A stretch of 64,000 nt of DNA from RGIG3178 sp964533965 (GTDB lineage Bacteria > Bacillota > Clostridia > Christensenellales > QAND01): positions 62,001 to 126,000 of the forward strand of contig CAZHNN010000003.1 in NCBI GenBank assembly GCA_964533965.1. Direction: 5' to 3'. The number at the start of each line of letters is the position of its first letter. The stretch's first letter is position 1. The notes beneath the pieces are model-generated. The model did not search any database. It was not told the DNA's origin and saw only the letters and a program-made list of their open reading frames with translations. The translations under genes were made by a program, and so were the position numbers. Positions 1-7,341 of the stretch are shown here, in pieces.

Positions 1-149
1 AAGCATGTTTGACATGCTATAAACTCTCATACAATCCATATAATAACAATTCGGATCACAAGAGTAAAGTGCAAGTCATTCCGGTACCCGGCACCGGATT
101 CCCCTTTGGTTGCGTCTTTATGGAAGCGCCGCTAAGACAGGTGCAAAAA
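1..149. other. Intergenic edge, no gene seen
   Basis: No convincing reading frame was found. A TTGACA box at 9-14 followed after only 15 bases by TACAAT could be a weak rightward promoter, but nothing obvious is expressed from it. Confidence 0.3.
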
Positions 150-156
150 TAAAACA

Positions 157-185
157 AAAGCCCCGATCGGCCGACCGGAGCTTTT
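157..185 (-). terminator. Rho-independent terminator of the structured RNA
   Basis: Fifteen-pair stem with G-U pairs only when read leftward, followed on the minus strand by TTTT-G-TTTT and further T-rich sequence. Confidence 0.65.
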
Positions 186-480
186 ATCCTGCGCCCGAAT
201 CGGGCGCGATGCCTCTCATTCCCATATGCGGCAACGCAAGCGCTGCCAAAGCGATTAACCTTCCTTCACTCTACAGATTCCCGCTGTCTGACCTTACGGG
301 CTATGCCGCTCCACCCGGCTCCCGCGTGGTCTCTGCGCCTTACGCAGGCGCCGCCCTGATTCCCGGGACTATGCAATGACCTACGACTTGCGAACGGTTG
401 TCACCTGCCATTCCATCCCTCCTTCGCTTTCAAATCGCGCAGCCCGCGCGAAACGATTGGAAAATTAGGAGTCCGAAAAC
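157..480 (-). ncRNA. Large structured RNA candidate, class not identified
   Basis: The stretch has no credible protein but is dense in paired segments. There are perfect hairpins at 191-207 (GCGCCCG arms), 335-351 (GCGCCT/AGGCGC) and 436-450 (CGCGC/GCGCG). Long-range pairing is possible between 230-240 and 387-409 (GGCA and CGCAAG arms). It ends in a strong stem at 157-185 with T runs on the minus side. The two imperfect positions in that stem are G-U pairs in minus-strand RNA but A-C mismatches in plus-strand RNA, so transcription is inferred to be leftward. It does not match RNase P RNA, tmRNA or SRP RNA signatures that I know. A 6S-like or unnamed Clostridia RNA is possible. Confidence 0.45.
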
Positions 481-676
481 AGCCGGCGGGTGCTTCTACC
501 CATCCCGCTTACAACAGGAATATGACGCAACAGCGCCTTCCATGACGAAAAATGACAAATGCATGAAAAGATTGAAGAGGCGAATTCAGCCGGATTTCGA
601 TAGGGCTGAAACAAAATGGCAGAGTATGGTATACTGATGGCAGCAAAGCAATCAAAAGCTACAGAGGGGGATTCCC

Positions 677-994
677 ATGTACATTTACCCTGGAGAGTTT
701 TCTATGTTCCACATCATGTCTGCGGGGGCATTCGTGTTCGCCGTCGTCTTTTTCCTGCTGTTCCTGGCTCTTTGGGCCTTCATCAGCTACCGGTTTGCGT
801 GCATAGCCGAACAGAAGGGCTACAGCAAGACAGCCTATTTCTTCTGTGCGTTCTTTCTTCTCGTGATCGGATGCCTGTGGATCGCAGCACTCAAGGATAA
901 GGTGATGGACCGCAAGCTGGACCGCATCCTTGAAGATCTGGAAGGCCAGAAGGCGCTGAACAAGGTGGAGTTTGGAGAGCATAAGCCTGTCTGA
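677..994 (+). CDS. Small two-pass membrane protein, function unknown
   Basis: The 105-residue product has two hydrophobic stretches (about residues 11-38 and 50-71) and a charged C-terminal tail rich in Lys, Asp and Glu that would lie in the cytoplasm. A GAGGGGG ribosome site ends six bases before the ATG, which fixes this start. A TATACT box at 630-635 may be its promoter, with a poor -35. A terminator follows the stop closely, so it is a single-gene unit. I do not recognise the family. The good ribosome site and tight terminator argue that it is real. Confidence 0.7.
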   Translation: MYIYPGEFSMFHIMSAGAFVFAVVFFLLFLALWAFISYRFACIAEQKGYSKTAYFFCAFFLLVIGCLWIAALKDKVMDRKLDRILEDLEGQKALNKVEFGEHKPV

Positions 995-1008
995 GAGATA
1001 GCCAACTA

Positions 1009-1036
1009 AAAAAGCCCGCATGTGCGGGCTTTTCTT
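1009..1036 (+). terminator. Rho-independent terminator
   Basis: AGCCCGCA/TGCGGGCT stem followed by TTTCTTTTT, 15 bases after the preceding stop codon. Confidence 0.85.
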
Positions 1037-1059
1037 TTTATCTATACCGCTCGCCACCC

Positions 1060-1160
1060 GTTAAGGTATGGGGTTTTCACCCCTATAACCCCTTCAGGGA
1101 GAGGCTATAGGGGACACAGTCCCCTTTCCACCATCGGGCGGAGGGTGGGTTTAGATCCTC
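1060..1160 (+). repeat. Composite dispersed repeat, copy 1
   Basis: Contains GGGGACACAGTCCCC and then CATCGGGCGGAGGGTGGG with TTTAGAT, the terminal core shared by about fifteen copies in this window. It ends about 35 bases from the stop codon of the leftward MFS gene. Confidence 0.75.
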
Positions 1161-1195
1161 CCACCGAACGGCCTCAAAATAAAACCATATCTCTT

Positions 1196-2419
1196 CTATG
1201 CTGCCACTTTCAGCTTCTTTTGTGCCATCAGCCGGTTGGTGATCATAAAAAGCGCCACAGTTACCGTTACAATCGCGGCCGACACGAGGTAATACGTCCG
1301 TACGCCCTCGCCGGTTGTGGCGATCAGGCTTCCCACCAGCACGCTAACGATCATAGCCGACAGCGCCAGTGCCGTGCTGTTGAGCATCTGAACGGTGCTG
1401 CGCAGCTCAGGCGGCGCCACCTCCTGCGCATAGAGCACCTGGCTTACGCTGAACAGCCCCGAATTGAAGCCCAGTATCAGGCCGTTTGCCAGAATGGAAG
1501 CTGTGCTGCCGGCCATAAAGAACGCGATCTCACCCAGACCCGTGACAAAAACGGAAAACACCAACGTCCTTCGTGCACCGAATTTTCGCACCAGGCGGCT
1601 GGAAATATACATCATGGGGATGGCGCACAGCGGGCGTATGACGTTGTACCACGCCAACACCGACGTATCGGCGTGGATCACCTTTAAAAGATACGGGATG
1701 CAGATGGTCATGGAGCAACTGGGGATATACGCTATCGTAACGAACAGGACCAGCATCAAGATCGGGCCTTTGAACAGGCCGCCCAGATGCATGTCGCGGA
1801 ACCGCACGCGTTCGGAGGTTTCGGATACGACATCCGGCAACGGCCGCATGATGAACAGCAACACGATCGCCACAAGGCCGCCGCCGTAATAGCTCACGCC
1901 TACCGTGCCGAACCTTTTTATCAGAAAGGCGAAGATCACCCCAGCCAGCGCGCTTGCGATGGAAGAAAATATCCGCATCTTGCCATATTCCATGCCGGGG
2001 ATCCGCGGCACCATCTGCACCAGCCAGCTCGTATAGATATAATCCAGCGGCCGGTAAAAAAAGTGCACGATGATGGTCATCACGGGCGCCAGCGTAAGAA
2101 CTCCCAGCGGGATATACCGGGTAAGCGGGAGTGTGGGATAGAAGAACAATACTCCCATCAGGCAGGCAAGGAACACCTTTTTGAGGGTATGGAACCTATC
2201 CGCCGCCATACCCCAAAGAAACGGCGTGATGATGCCGAAGATGGAACGTATCGCCGTAAAAATGCCTACTTGCGCGGTATTTAATCCCATTTCGATCAGA
2301 TATGCCGAGGAATACAGCGTGCTCGCCGTGAACATCCCCACAAAAAATTGCGTGATGATAAAGTTAATCTTATGGCGTTTGGCTTCTGTTATCGAAAATG
2401 CGCCGACGGGGTTTTCCAT
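1196..2419 (-). CDS. MFS transporter, LacY/nucleoside-symporter-like
   Basis: A 407-residue polytopic membrane protein with about twelve hydrophobic helices in two halves. The cytoplasmic loop after helix 2 carries the MFS-A type signature (WGMAADRFHTLKK). The second half repeats it as SSRLVRKFGARR. It probably moves a small solute by proton symport or antiport, but the substrate cannot be read from sequence. I chose the ATG at 2419 because GCAGGTGAG lies just upstream, while an earlier in-frame ATG lacks a ribosome site. It stands alone, flanked on both sides by copies of the dispersed repeat. Confidence 0.85.
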   Translation of the reverse strand: MENPVGAFSITEAKRHKINFIITQFFVGMFTASTLYSSAYLIEMGLNTAQVGIFTAIRSIFGIITPFLWGMAADRFHTLKKVFLACLMGVLFFYPTLPLTRYIPLGVLTLAPVMTIIVHFFYRPLDYIYTSWLVQMVPRIPGMEYGKMRIFSSIASALAGVIFAFLIKRFGTVGVSYYGGGLVAIVLLFIMRPLPDVVSETSERVRFRDMHLGGLFKGPILMLVLFVTIAYIPSCSMTICIPYLLKVIHADTSVLAWYNVIRPLCAIPMMYISSRLVRKFGARRTLVFSVFVTGLGEIAFFMAGSTASILANGLILGFNSGLFSVSQVLYAQEVAPPELRSTVQMLNSTALALSAMIVSVLVGSLIATTGEGVRTYYLVSAAIVTVTVALFMITNRLMAQKKLKVAA

Positions 2420-2534
2420 ACAGTGCTCACCTGCTTGCATCATATGGTTTTATCTTACACGTTTTGGTAGGGGATGAGAAGAAAAATCTAATTGTTTCTG
2501 CATAAATATCAAAGACAATTCGCAAGCAGTTTGT

Positions 2535-2812
2535 AAGGGATTATCAAAACCCACCCGCCACCCAATGAGAACCGAAGCCGAAGCGCTGCCAGTGGCAGAG
2601 AAAGCGAGGCGAAGGTTCTGAAAGCATGAGGTGAGAGCAAGCGACAGCGAAGCACGAGCCCATGTCTTTCAGAGAGGGCAATGAGCGCGCCCTGTGGGCG
2701 AAGAAGCGAGCTGGAGGTTCTGAAAGCGTAGTCCGTAAGGACAATGTTTTACGGACAGGGTGAAGCCAAATGGCAGTGAAGGCTGAGCCCATGTCTTTCA
2801 GAGAGGTCAAAA
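2535..2812 (-). repeat. Composite dispersed repeat, copy 2 (the only leftward full copy)
   Basis: Read on the minus strand it holds two units of the CTCTCTGAAAGACATGGGCTC module, two of the CTTTCAGAACCT module, and then the GGGTGGCGGGTGGGTTTT core. The stretch around 2700-2812 is nearly identical to the last 95 bases of the window. No gene is credible here; the open frames only translate the repeat. Confidence 0.85.
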
Positions 2813-3047
2813 TTACCAGAGATGCTTTCCCACTCGCGGCTTCGCCGCTCCCGCTCCGCTAAAGACGTGTCACTGACACGTTTTTCATACGCTCCGAGCC
2901 CCCAACCCCGTTAAAGGAGACTTTATGCCCCCTTTAACCCCCCTTCGTAGGTTTGAGAAGACTGTATGTTTTTTCACCAGTTGCCACTCGCTTGAGGACG
3001 TCCCTTTACTCCTCTGGATATTGCCTACTGTATTTGTTATGATAAGG
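2813..3047. other. Intergenic, GC-rich palindromes, no gene
   Basis: Contains GACGTGTCACTGACACGTTT, a short perfect palindrome, and a degraded piece resembling the hairpin part of the dispersed repeat (about 2895-2950). No coding potential seen. Confidence 0.4.
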
Positions 3048-3076
3048 TTGTTTATTTAAGATTTCATTAATATACT
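3048..3076 (+). promoter_or_regulatory. Sigma-A promoter of the next gene
   Basis: TTGTTT, a 17-base spacer, and TATACT, about 37 bases before the ATG at 3113. Confidence 0.65.
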
Positions 3077-3112
3077 TAAATGTCGAATTATACATACAGA
3101 TAAGAGGAGAAA

Positions 3113-3523
3113 ATGGATTACGCTATTGAAGAGAACTTTGTTTGTACGTTCTGTGAAAAAAGAGCTGTTGACAGATTGCTCTATGAGCTCAAGAGCAAAG
3201 ATAAGCGTATGGAAGGTATATACCGATTCGGACATCATACGATGTTCATCAAACAGAATCTTATCGTGGCATCAAGCAACAAATATACTTCCGAAGAGCT
3301 GATCCGTGAGATTAGAAAGCTTTCAAAATCCAAAACATGTTACATCCTTGCACCGTATGAGCATGCCGCCGGTGTTTCATATCCCCTGGAGGAGGGCATC
3401 CGGGAAGGCTTCTATTATGGCTTTGCTACCGTTTTTATCATCGACAAAGATACAGCGGTCATCAAAGATGAACAATGCTATGGGTCTCCGATGAAATACA
3501 TACTCCATCGTTCACGAGCTTAA
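3113..3523 (+). CDS. Hypothetical soluble protein, 136 residues
   Basis: The start is fixed by AAGAGGAGAAA right before the ATG. The product is soluble and mixed alpha/beta by eye, with Cys11 and Cys14 near the N-terminus as a possible metal or disulphide pair. There is no signal peptide or membrane helix. It has its own promoter and terminator, so it is monocistronic. The base composition is clearly more AT-rich than the following Ku gene, which fits later acquisition. I do not recognise a family and assign no function. Confidence 0.7.
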   Translation: MDYAIEENFVCTFCEKRAVDRLLYELKSKDKRMEGIYRFGHHTMFIKQNLIVASSNKYTSEELIREIRKLSKSKTCYILAPYEHAAGVSYPLEEGIREGFYYGFATVFIIDKDTAVIKDEQCYGSPMKYILHRSRA

Positions 3524-3545
3524 CGCATTTGTTTACGCGTAATAT

Positions 3546-3575
3546 AAACAACCGCAAATGCGGTTGTTTGTTTTT
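3546..3575 (+). terminator. Rho-independent terminator
   Basis: AAACAACCGCA/TGCGGTTGTTT stem followed by GTTTTT. Confidence 0.9.
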
Positions 3576-3657
3576 ATAGGTCTTTTCTCTGCCCTTTTCT
3601 GCCTGGCATGAATCCTACCGCCATTTGAAACACTAAACAAAAAACGGGAGGCTAAAA

Positions 3658-4464
3658 ATGGCGGTTTCACATAAGGGTGCGATCAGTTTCGGGTTGGTGC
3701 ACATCCCCATCAGCCTGTACACCGCAACGCAGGACAGCGACATCCATTTTAACCAGTTGCACAAGGAGGACCAGGGACGCGTTCGCTACAAGAAGGTATG
3801 CGCGCATTGCGGCAAGGAGATTGGCGCACAGGACATCGTGAAGGGCTTTGAATACGACGACGATAAATACGTTGTCGTGACGAACGAGGATTTCGAGAAG
3901 ATCAAGACCGAAAAGGACAAGACGATCCAGATCTTGCATTTTGCCGATCTTTCCGCCATTCGCCCGATCTTCTATGACACCACCTATCATGCTTTGCCGG
4001 ACGCCGGAGGCGATAAGGCGTTTGAACTGTTGCGCACTGCAATGCTCGAGCAAAACAAGGTCGCGATCGCCCGGACGATCATGGGAACAAAGGACAAGCT
4101 GTTGGCGCTTATCCCGACACAGGACGGGATGCTGATAGAAACGATGTTCTTCATCGACGAGATCAAGGAGATCCCAAGAACGTACCAAAAGGACGTAGTA
4201 AAGCCCGAAGAGCTGGAGATGGCCAAGATGCTGATCACCTCGATGGACAAGGCCTTTGACCCTGCGGCGTATCACGACGAATACCAGCAGCGGCTTCGGG
4301 AAGTCATCCAGCAGAAGATCCAGGGCAAGGAGATCGTAACGCCCAAACAGGAGCGCGTGGGCAACGTGATCGACCTCATGGAGGCATTGAAGGCCAGCGT
4401 GGAGCAACAGACCGGCAAAAAGCCCGCCCCCCGCACAAAAGCCAAAAAATCCAAGCCCGCATGA
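3658..4464 (+). CDS. ku: Ku protein, non-homologous end joining
   Basis: The 268-residue product begins with the family signature WxG-like SHKGAISFGLVHIPISLY and follows bacterial Ku throughout. It is a ring-forming homodimer that binds double-strand DNA ends and recruits an ATP-dependent ligase. A CxxC pair (about residues 48-51) sits where many bacterial Ku proteins have one. The C-terminus ends in a Lys/Pro-rich tail, typical of the DNA-interacting extension. Start ATG follows GGGAGGCTAAAA. Unusually, no ligase D, polymerase or nuclease gene lies beside it in this window, so its partner must be encoded elsewhere if the pathway works. Confidence 0.95.
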   Translation: MAVSHKGAISFGLVHIPISLYTATQDSDIHFNQLHKEDQGRVRYKKVCAHCGKEIGAQDIVKGFEYDDDKYVVVTNEDFEKIKTEKDKTIQILHFADLSAIRPIFYDTTYHALPDAGGDKAFELLRTAMLEQNKVAIARTIMGTKDKLLALIPTQDGMLIETMFFIDEIKEIPRTYQKDVVKPEELEMAKMLITSMDKAFDPAAYHDEYQQRLREVIQQKIQGKEIVTPKQERVGNVIDLMEALKASVEQQTGKKPAPRTKAKKSKPA

Positions 4465-4625
4465 GTCTTGGGCGGGCAGCTTCCTCTGCCTGTTAAGATC
4501 GTTTGGATAGACAAAATTCTTAAGACTGTGGGCCCCAAAAGAGTTATGGAATACGGGAATTCAAACATGATCCTGAAGACATACTAAGCCCAGCTTGTGA
4601 TTTTGGTTTGAATCGAGGTATTCTC

Positions 4626-5864
4626 ATGCAGCAGTCGGATTACATCCGTGTGGATAAGCATTTCGTCGAATCGGCATTGTCTTTGACCAAGCGGATCCTT
4701 TCGCGCAATGGCGCGAGACCTACGGGCACATCCTCTTGCCTAGCCGCGGCGGAGGATCTGGCAAGCCACTTCCGCGCCTATTGCAAGAACGTGGTGAAGG
4801 AAAATTTCAGCCACCATCCCGATTCATTGTGGCTGATGGGCAAGATCGCGGCGATCTCGTTTTTGCTGACCGCCATCTTCTTAAACCTCGGCGGTTTCCT
4901 CTATATCCCCGCGTGCATCGTAAGCGGGCTGTCACTCGTGTACCTGTGCATCCACTTCTTTGCGTTCGGTTCGCTGTTTGATGGCCTTTTCGGCAAGGCG
5001 GAGGGCATGAACGTCGTGGCATCCATTGAGCCGAAGGAGGAAACAAAACGGCAGATCCTGGTCGTCTCACACCTGGACAGCGCGCATGTATTCACCTTCT
5101 TGTCCCGGTTCAAAAGGTTCGCCGGCATTCGGCTTTTGCTGGCAATTGCAGCGTATCTGCTCGCGGCAGCCCTTGCGATATTGGCAGCCGTTGCGCTTAT
5201 CATATCGATCCGCCTGCACCTTGAAACATGGATCCGTGCTAGCACGCTTTTAGGTGCGGCTTTCCTGTTGCCGCTCTACGCGTTTATCTCGGACAAGACC
5301 TCGCCGGGCGCCGGGGACAACATGATCAGCTGCACCATAAGTGCGCAATTGTCTTTGTTGTTTTCGGCACGTGCGGAAGAAGGAAAAGCGCTTCATCACA
5401 CTAAATTGGTTTTTCTGTGCGCGGACGGTGAGGAGATCGGCCTTCGCGGATCCTCGAGCTATGTTCGGCAGCATAAGGAAGAATTAAAGTCCGTCAAAAC
5501 CAGTGTCATTAACCTTGACAGTCTCTATACGCTCTCTGATTTGACGCTGATGAAAAGCGACAGCAACGGCTTTGTCAGGCTTTCCAAAGGCCTTGCTAAA
5601 TCGCTGAAAAGCCTTTCCAAAGAGCTTGGCTACGACATCCCGATACGGGATATCCCCTTTGGCGGCGGCGGCACGGACGCAGCTTCGTTCGCCAAAGCCG
5701 GCGTTGAGGCGGTATCCATCGTAGCGATGCCGACTTCGCTGTTCTGCGAACAGAATGTCTACCACACGCTGGACGATACGCCCGAGCGCATAGAACCCGA
5801 GGTGGTGGAGGCGGTGTGCAACATCGTCGCGAATTTCATTCTGCAGGAGGACGAGGCGCAGTAA
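4626..5864 (+). CDS. M28-type zinc peptidase with membrane segments
   Basis: A 412-residue protein. An N-terminal region of about 65 residues precedes two hydrophobic helices (about 70-110). The start of the M28 aminopeptidase fold (ILVVSHLDSAH) is interrupted by two more helices (about 170-220) before SPGAGDN and DGEEIG. The GGGGTDAASF and YHTLDD motifs complete a plausible two-zinc site, with His, Asp, Glu-Glu, Asp and His ligands. It is likely membrane anchored, cleaving N-terminal residues from peptides. An upstream in-frame TTG exists, but CGAGG before the ATG at 4626 decides the start. A second peptidase follows 112 bases later on the same strand. Confidence 0.85.
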   Translation: MQQSDYIRVDKHFVESALSLTKRILSRNGARPTGTSSCLAAAEDLASHFRAYCKNVVKENFSHHPDSLWLMGKIAAISFLLTAIFLNLGGFLYIPACIVSGLSLVYLCIHFFAFGSLFDGLFGKAEGMNVVASIEPKEETKRQILVVSHLDSAHVFTFLSRFKRFAGIRLLLAIAAYLLAAALAILAAVALIISIRLHLETWIRASTLLGAAFLLPLYAFISDKTSPGAGDNMISCTISAQLSLLFSARAEEGKALHHTKLVFLCADGEEIGLRGSSSYVRQHKEELKSVKTSVINLDSLYTLSDLTLMKSDSNGFVRLSKGLAKSLKSLSKELGYDIPIRDIPFGGGGTDAASFAKAGVEAVSIVAMPTSLFCEQNVYHTLDDTPERIEPEVVEAVCNIVANFILQEDEAQ

Positions 5865-5976
5865 ACTGAGCCCATCCTTTGCCATTTATGAGATAGACGT
5901 TTTGAATGCATGGGGGATTTCCCGGGTTAAAAAGGAAATCGATACTGCAAAAAACAAATAGACAGGAAGGATCGCT

Positions 5977-7065
5977 ATGCCGTTTGATTCATTTCAGCTA
6001 TTGAAAACATTAACCGACGCACCCGGCGTTTCGGGGTTTGAAACGCCGATCCGCAGGCTGCTAAAGGAGTATCTTGCTCCCCTGTCCACGCAGGTGGAAA
6101 ACGATCACATCGGAAGCCTGATTGCAATTCGCCAAACCTCCGAGGAACACCCGAAGATCATGCTGGTCGCGCACCAGGACGAAGTTGGATTCATGGTCAC
6201 GCAGATCACGGACCAGGGGTTCATCCGCTTCCAGCAGCTGGGTGGCTGGTGGAGCCAGGTGCTGCTGGACCAGAAGGTGGAGATACTCACGCAGAAAGGC
6301 ACCGTCATGGGCGTTGTCGGCGCAAAAGCTCCGCACGGGCTTTCGGCCGAGGAGATGGCGCAGGCGGTTAAGCTGAGCACGATGTTCATCGACATCGGCG
6401 CCACAAGCAAGCAGGAAGCTGAGGATTCGAGCGTTGCGCCAGGCGACCCCATCGTGCCGGTGAGCAGCTTTGAGGTTTGCTGCAATCAGAAGTCCTTTAT
6501 GTGCAAGGCGCTGGACGACCGGGCGGGTTGCGCTATGATCATCGAATGCTTCGACCGGCTCAATGAGTTGAAACACCCCGGCACCGTCTACGGCGTCATG
6601 ACCGTGCAGGAAGAGGTGGGCACAAGGGGCGCCGCCACCAGCGTTTCGGTGGTCAGGCCGGATGTTGCCATCGTGCTGGACGTGACCATCGCGTTTGATA
6701 CGCCAAACGTCACCGACGCTGAGGCCATCACGCGCACAAGCCTGGGCAAAGGGCCTGTGGTTGCGTTCTATGACGCAAGCATGATCCCGCATCTGGCGCT
6801 ACGCGACCTTGTGGTTGATCTGGCAAAGAAGAACAACATCCCCTACCAGGTGGAGATCATGCCGGGCGGCGGCACGGACGCGGGCAGGATCCATCTGTTC
6901 CGGCAAGGCGTGCCATCCATCGTCATCGGCATCCCGGTGCGCTATATCCACGACCATATCGGCATTGCGCACATCGACGATTACAAGCAGAGCGTGGAGC
7001 TCATCATGGCTGTCATCCAGGCGCTGGATAAGAAAACGGTGGAAAATCTGAATCAGCTGGACTAA
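5977..7065 (+). CDS. M42 family glutamyl/deblocking aminopeptidase
   Basis: A 362-residue cytosolic metallo-aminopeptidase of the M42 family, which forms large tetrahedral assemblies and trims peptides. The metal and catalytic motifs are all present: AHQDEVG (about 65), ALDDRAG (about 178), QEEVGTRGA (about 211), a conserved Asp near 233, GGGTDAGRIHL (about 299) and RYIHDH near 327. AGGAAGG eight bases upstream fixes the start. Length is normal for the family. With the preceding M28 enzyme it suggests a small peptide-utilisation cluster, though the gap between them may hold a separate promoter. Confidence 0.93.
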   Translation: MPFDSFQLLKTLTDAPGVSGFETPIRRLLKEYLAPLSTQVENDHIGSLIAIRQTSEEHPKIMLVAHQDEVGFMVTQITDQGFIRFQQLGGWWSQVLLDQKVEILTQKGTVMGVVGAKAPHGLSAEEMAQAVKLSTMFIDIGATSKQEAEDSSVAPGDPIVPVSSFEVCCNQKSFMCKALDDRAGCAMIIECFDRLNELKHPGTVYGVMTVQEEVGTRGAATSVSVVRPDVAIVLDVTIAFDTPNVTDAEAITRTSLGKGPVVAFYDASMIPHLALRDLVVDLAKKNNIPYQVEIMPGGGTDAGRIHLFRQGVPSIVIGIPVRYIHDHIGIAHIDDYKQSVELIMAVIQALDKKTVENLNQLD

Positions 7066-7076
7066 ACAAGAAGTGT

Positions 7077-7105
7077 TTGACATGCGCTATGTTGCATAGT
7101 ATGAT
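7077..7105 (+). promoter_or_regulatory. Sigma-A promoter for the riboswitch-like leader
   Basis: Perfect TTGACA, 17-base spacer and TATGAT. Transcription would start near 7112, about 230 bases before the ATPase gene. Confidence 0.85.
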
Positions 7106-7139
7106 AAACAAGATCTCTTTGCACTGCATAATCACTACA

Positions 7140-7262
7140 GTACAATCTGAGCAGGCGATGAACCTTTCGTAAGGTTTGTGGGGCTGGGCCGAGTCAATCG
7201 GCAGCAAATGTCGTTAACACACATTTGTGGGACAGAAGTGTTCCATTGATGTGTGTTTTTTT
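7140..7262 (+). ncRNA. Metal riboswitch candidate (NiCo/czcD-like) with terminator
   Basis: The leader of the cation ATPase gene folds into consecutive hairpins AACCTT-TCGT-AAGGTT (7161-7176) and GCCGA/TCGGC (7188-7202). A terminator follows, with arms AACACACAT (7216-7224) and ATGTGTGTT (7249-7257) and a T7 tail. G-rich joining segments GGGGCTGGG and GTGGGACAG resemble what I remember of the NiCo class, which senses Ni2+ and Co2+, but I cannot confirm the consensus. A transcription-terminating riboswitch of some kind is well supported; the ligand is inference. The Mn2+ yybP-ykoY class lacks its usual GGGGAGUAG start here. Confidence 0.55.
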
Positions 7263-7341
7263 ATGGACATGTGCGGGACACTACACAAAGACGGTGCAGT
7301 AAGGACGATCCTCACTATCTATTTGGGAGGTATCATTCATT

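Noticed and set aside
110..379. Rightward open frame of 89 codons
   Set aside because: Falls on the structured RNA and begins without a ribosome site.
2544..2810. Leftward open frame of 88 codons with repeated SLKDMGS and LSEP peptides
   Set aside because: The peptides only translate the dispersed repeat. Similar frames appear at 36249 and 58281, with no ribosome site.
4449..4485. Hairpin after the ku gene as a terminator
   Set aside because: AAGCCCGC/GCGGGC arms overlap the stop codon and no T run follows.
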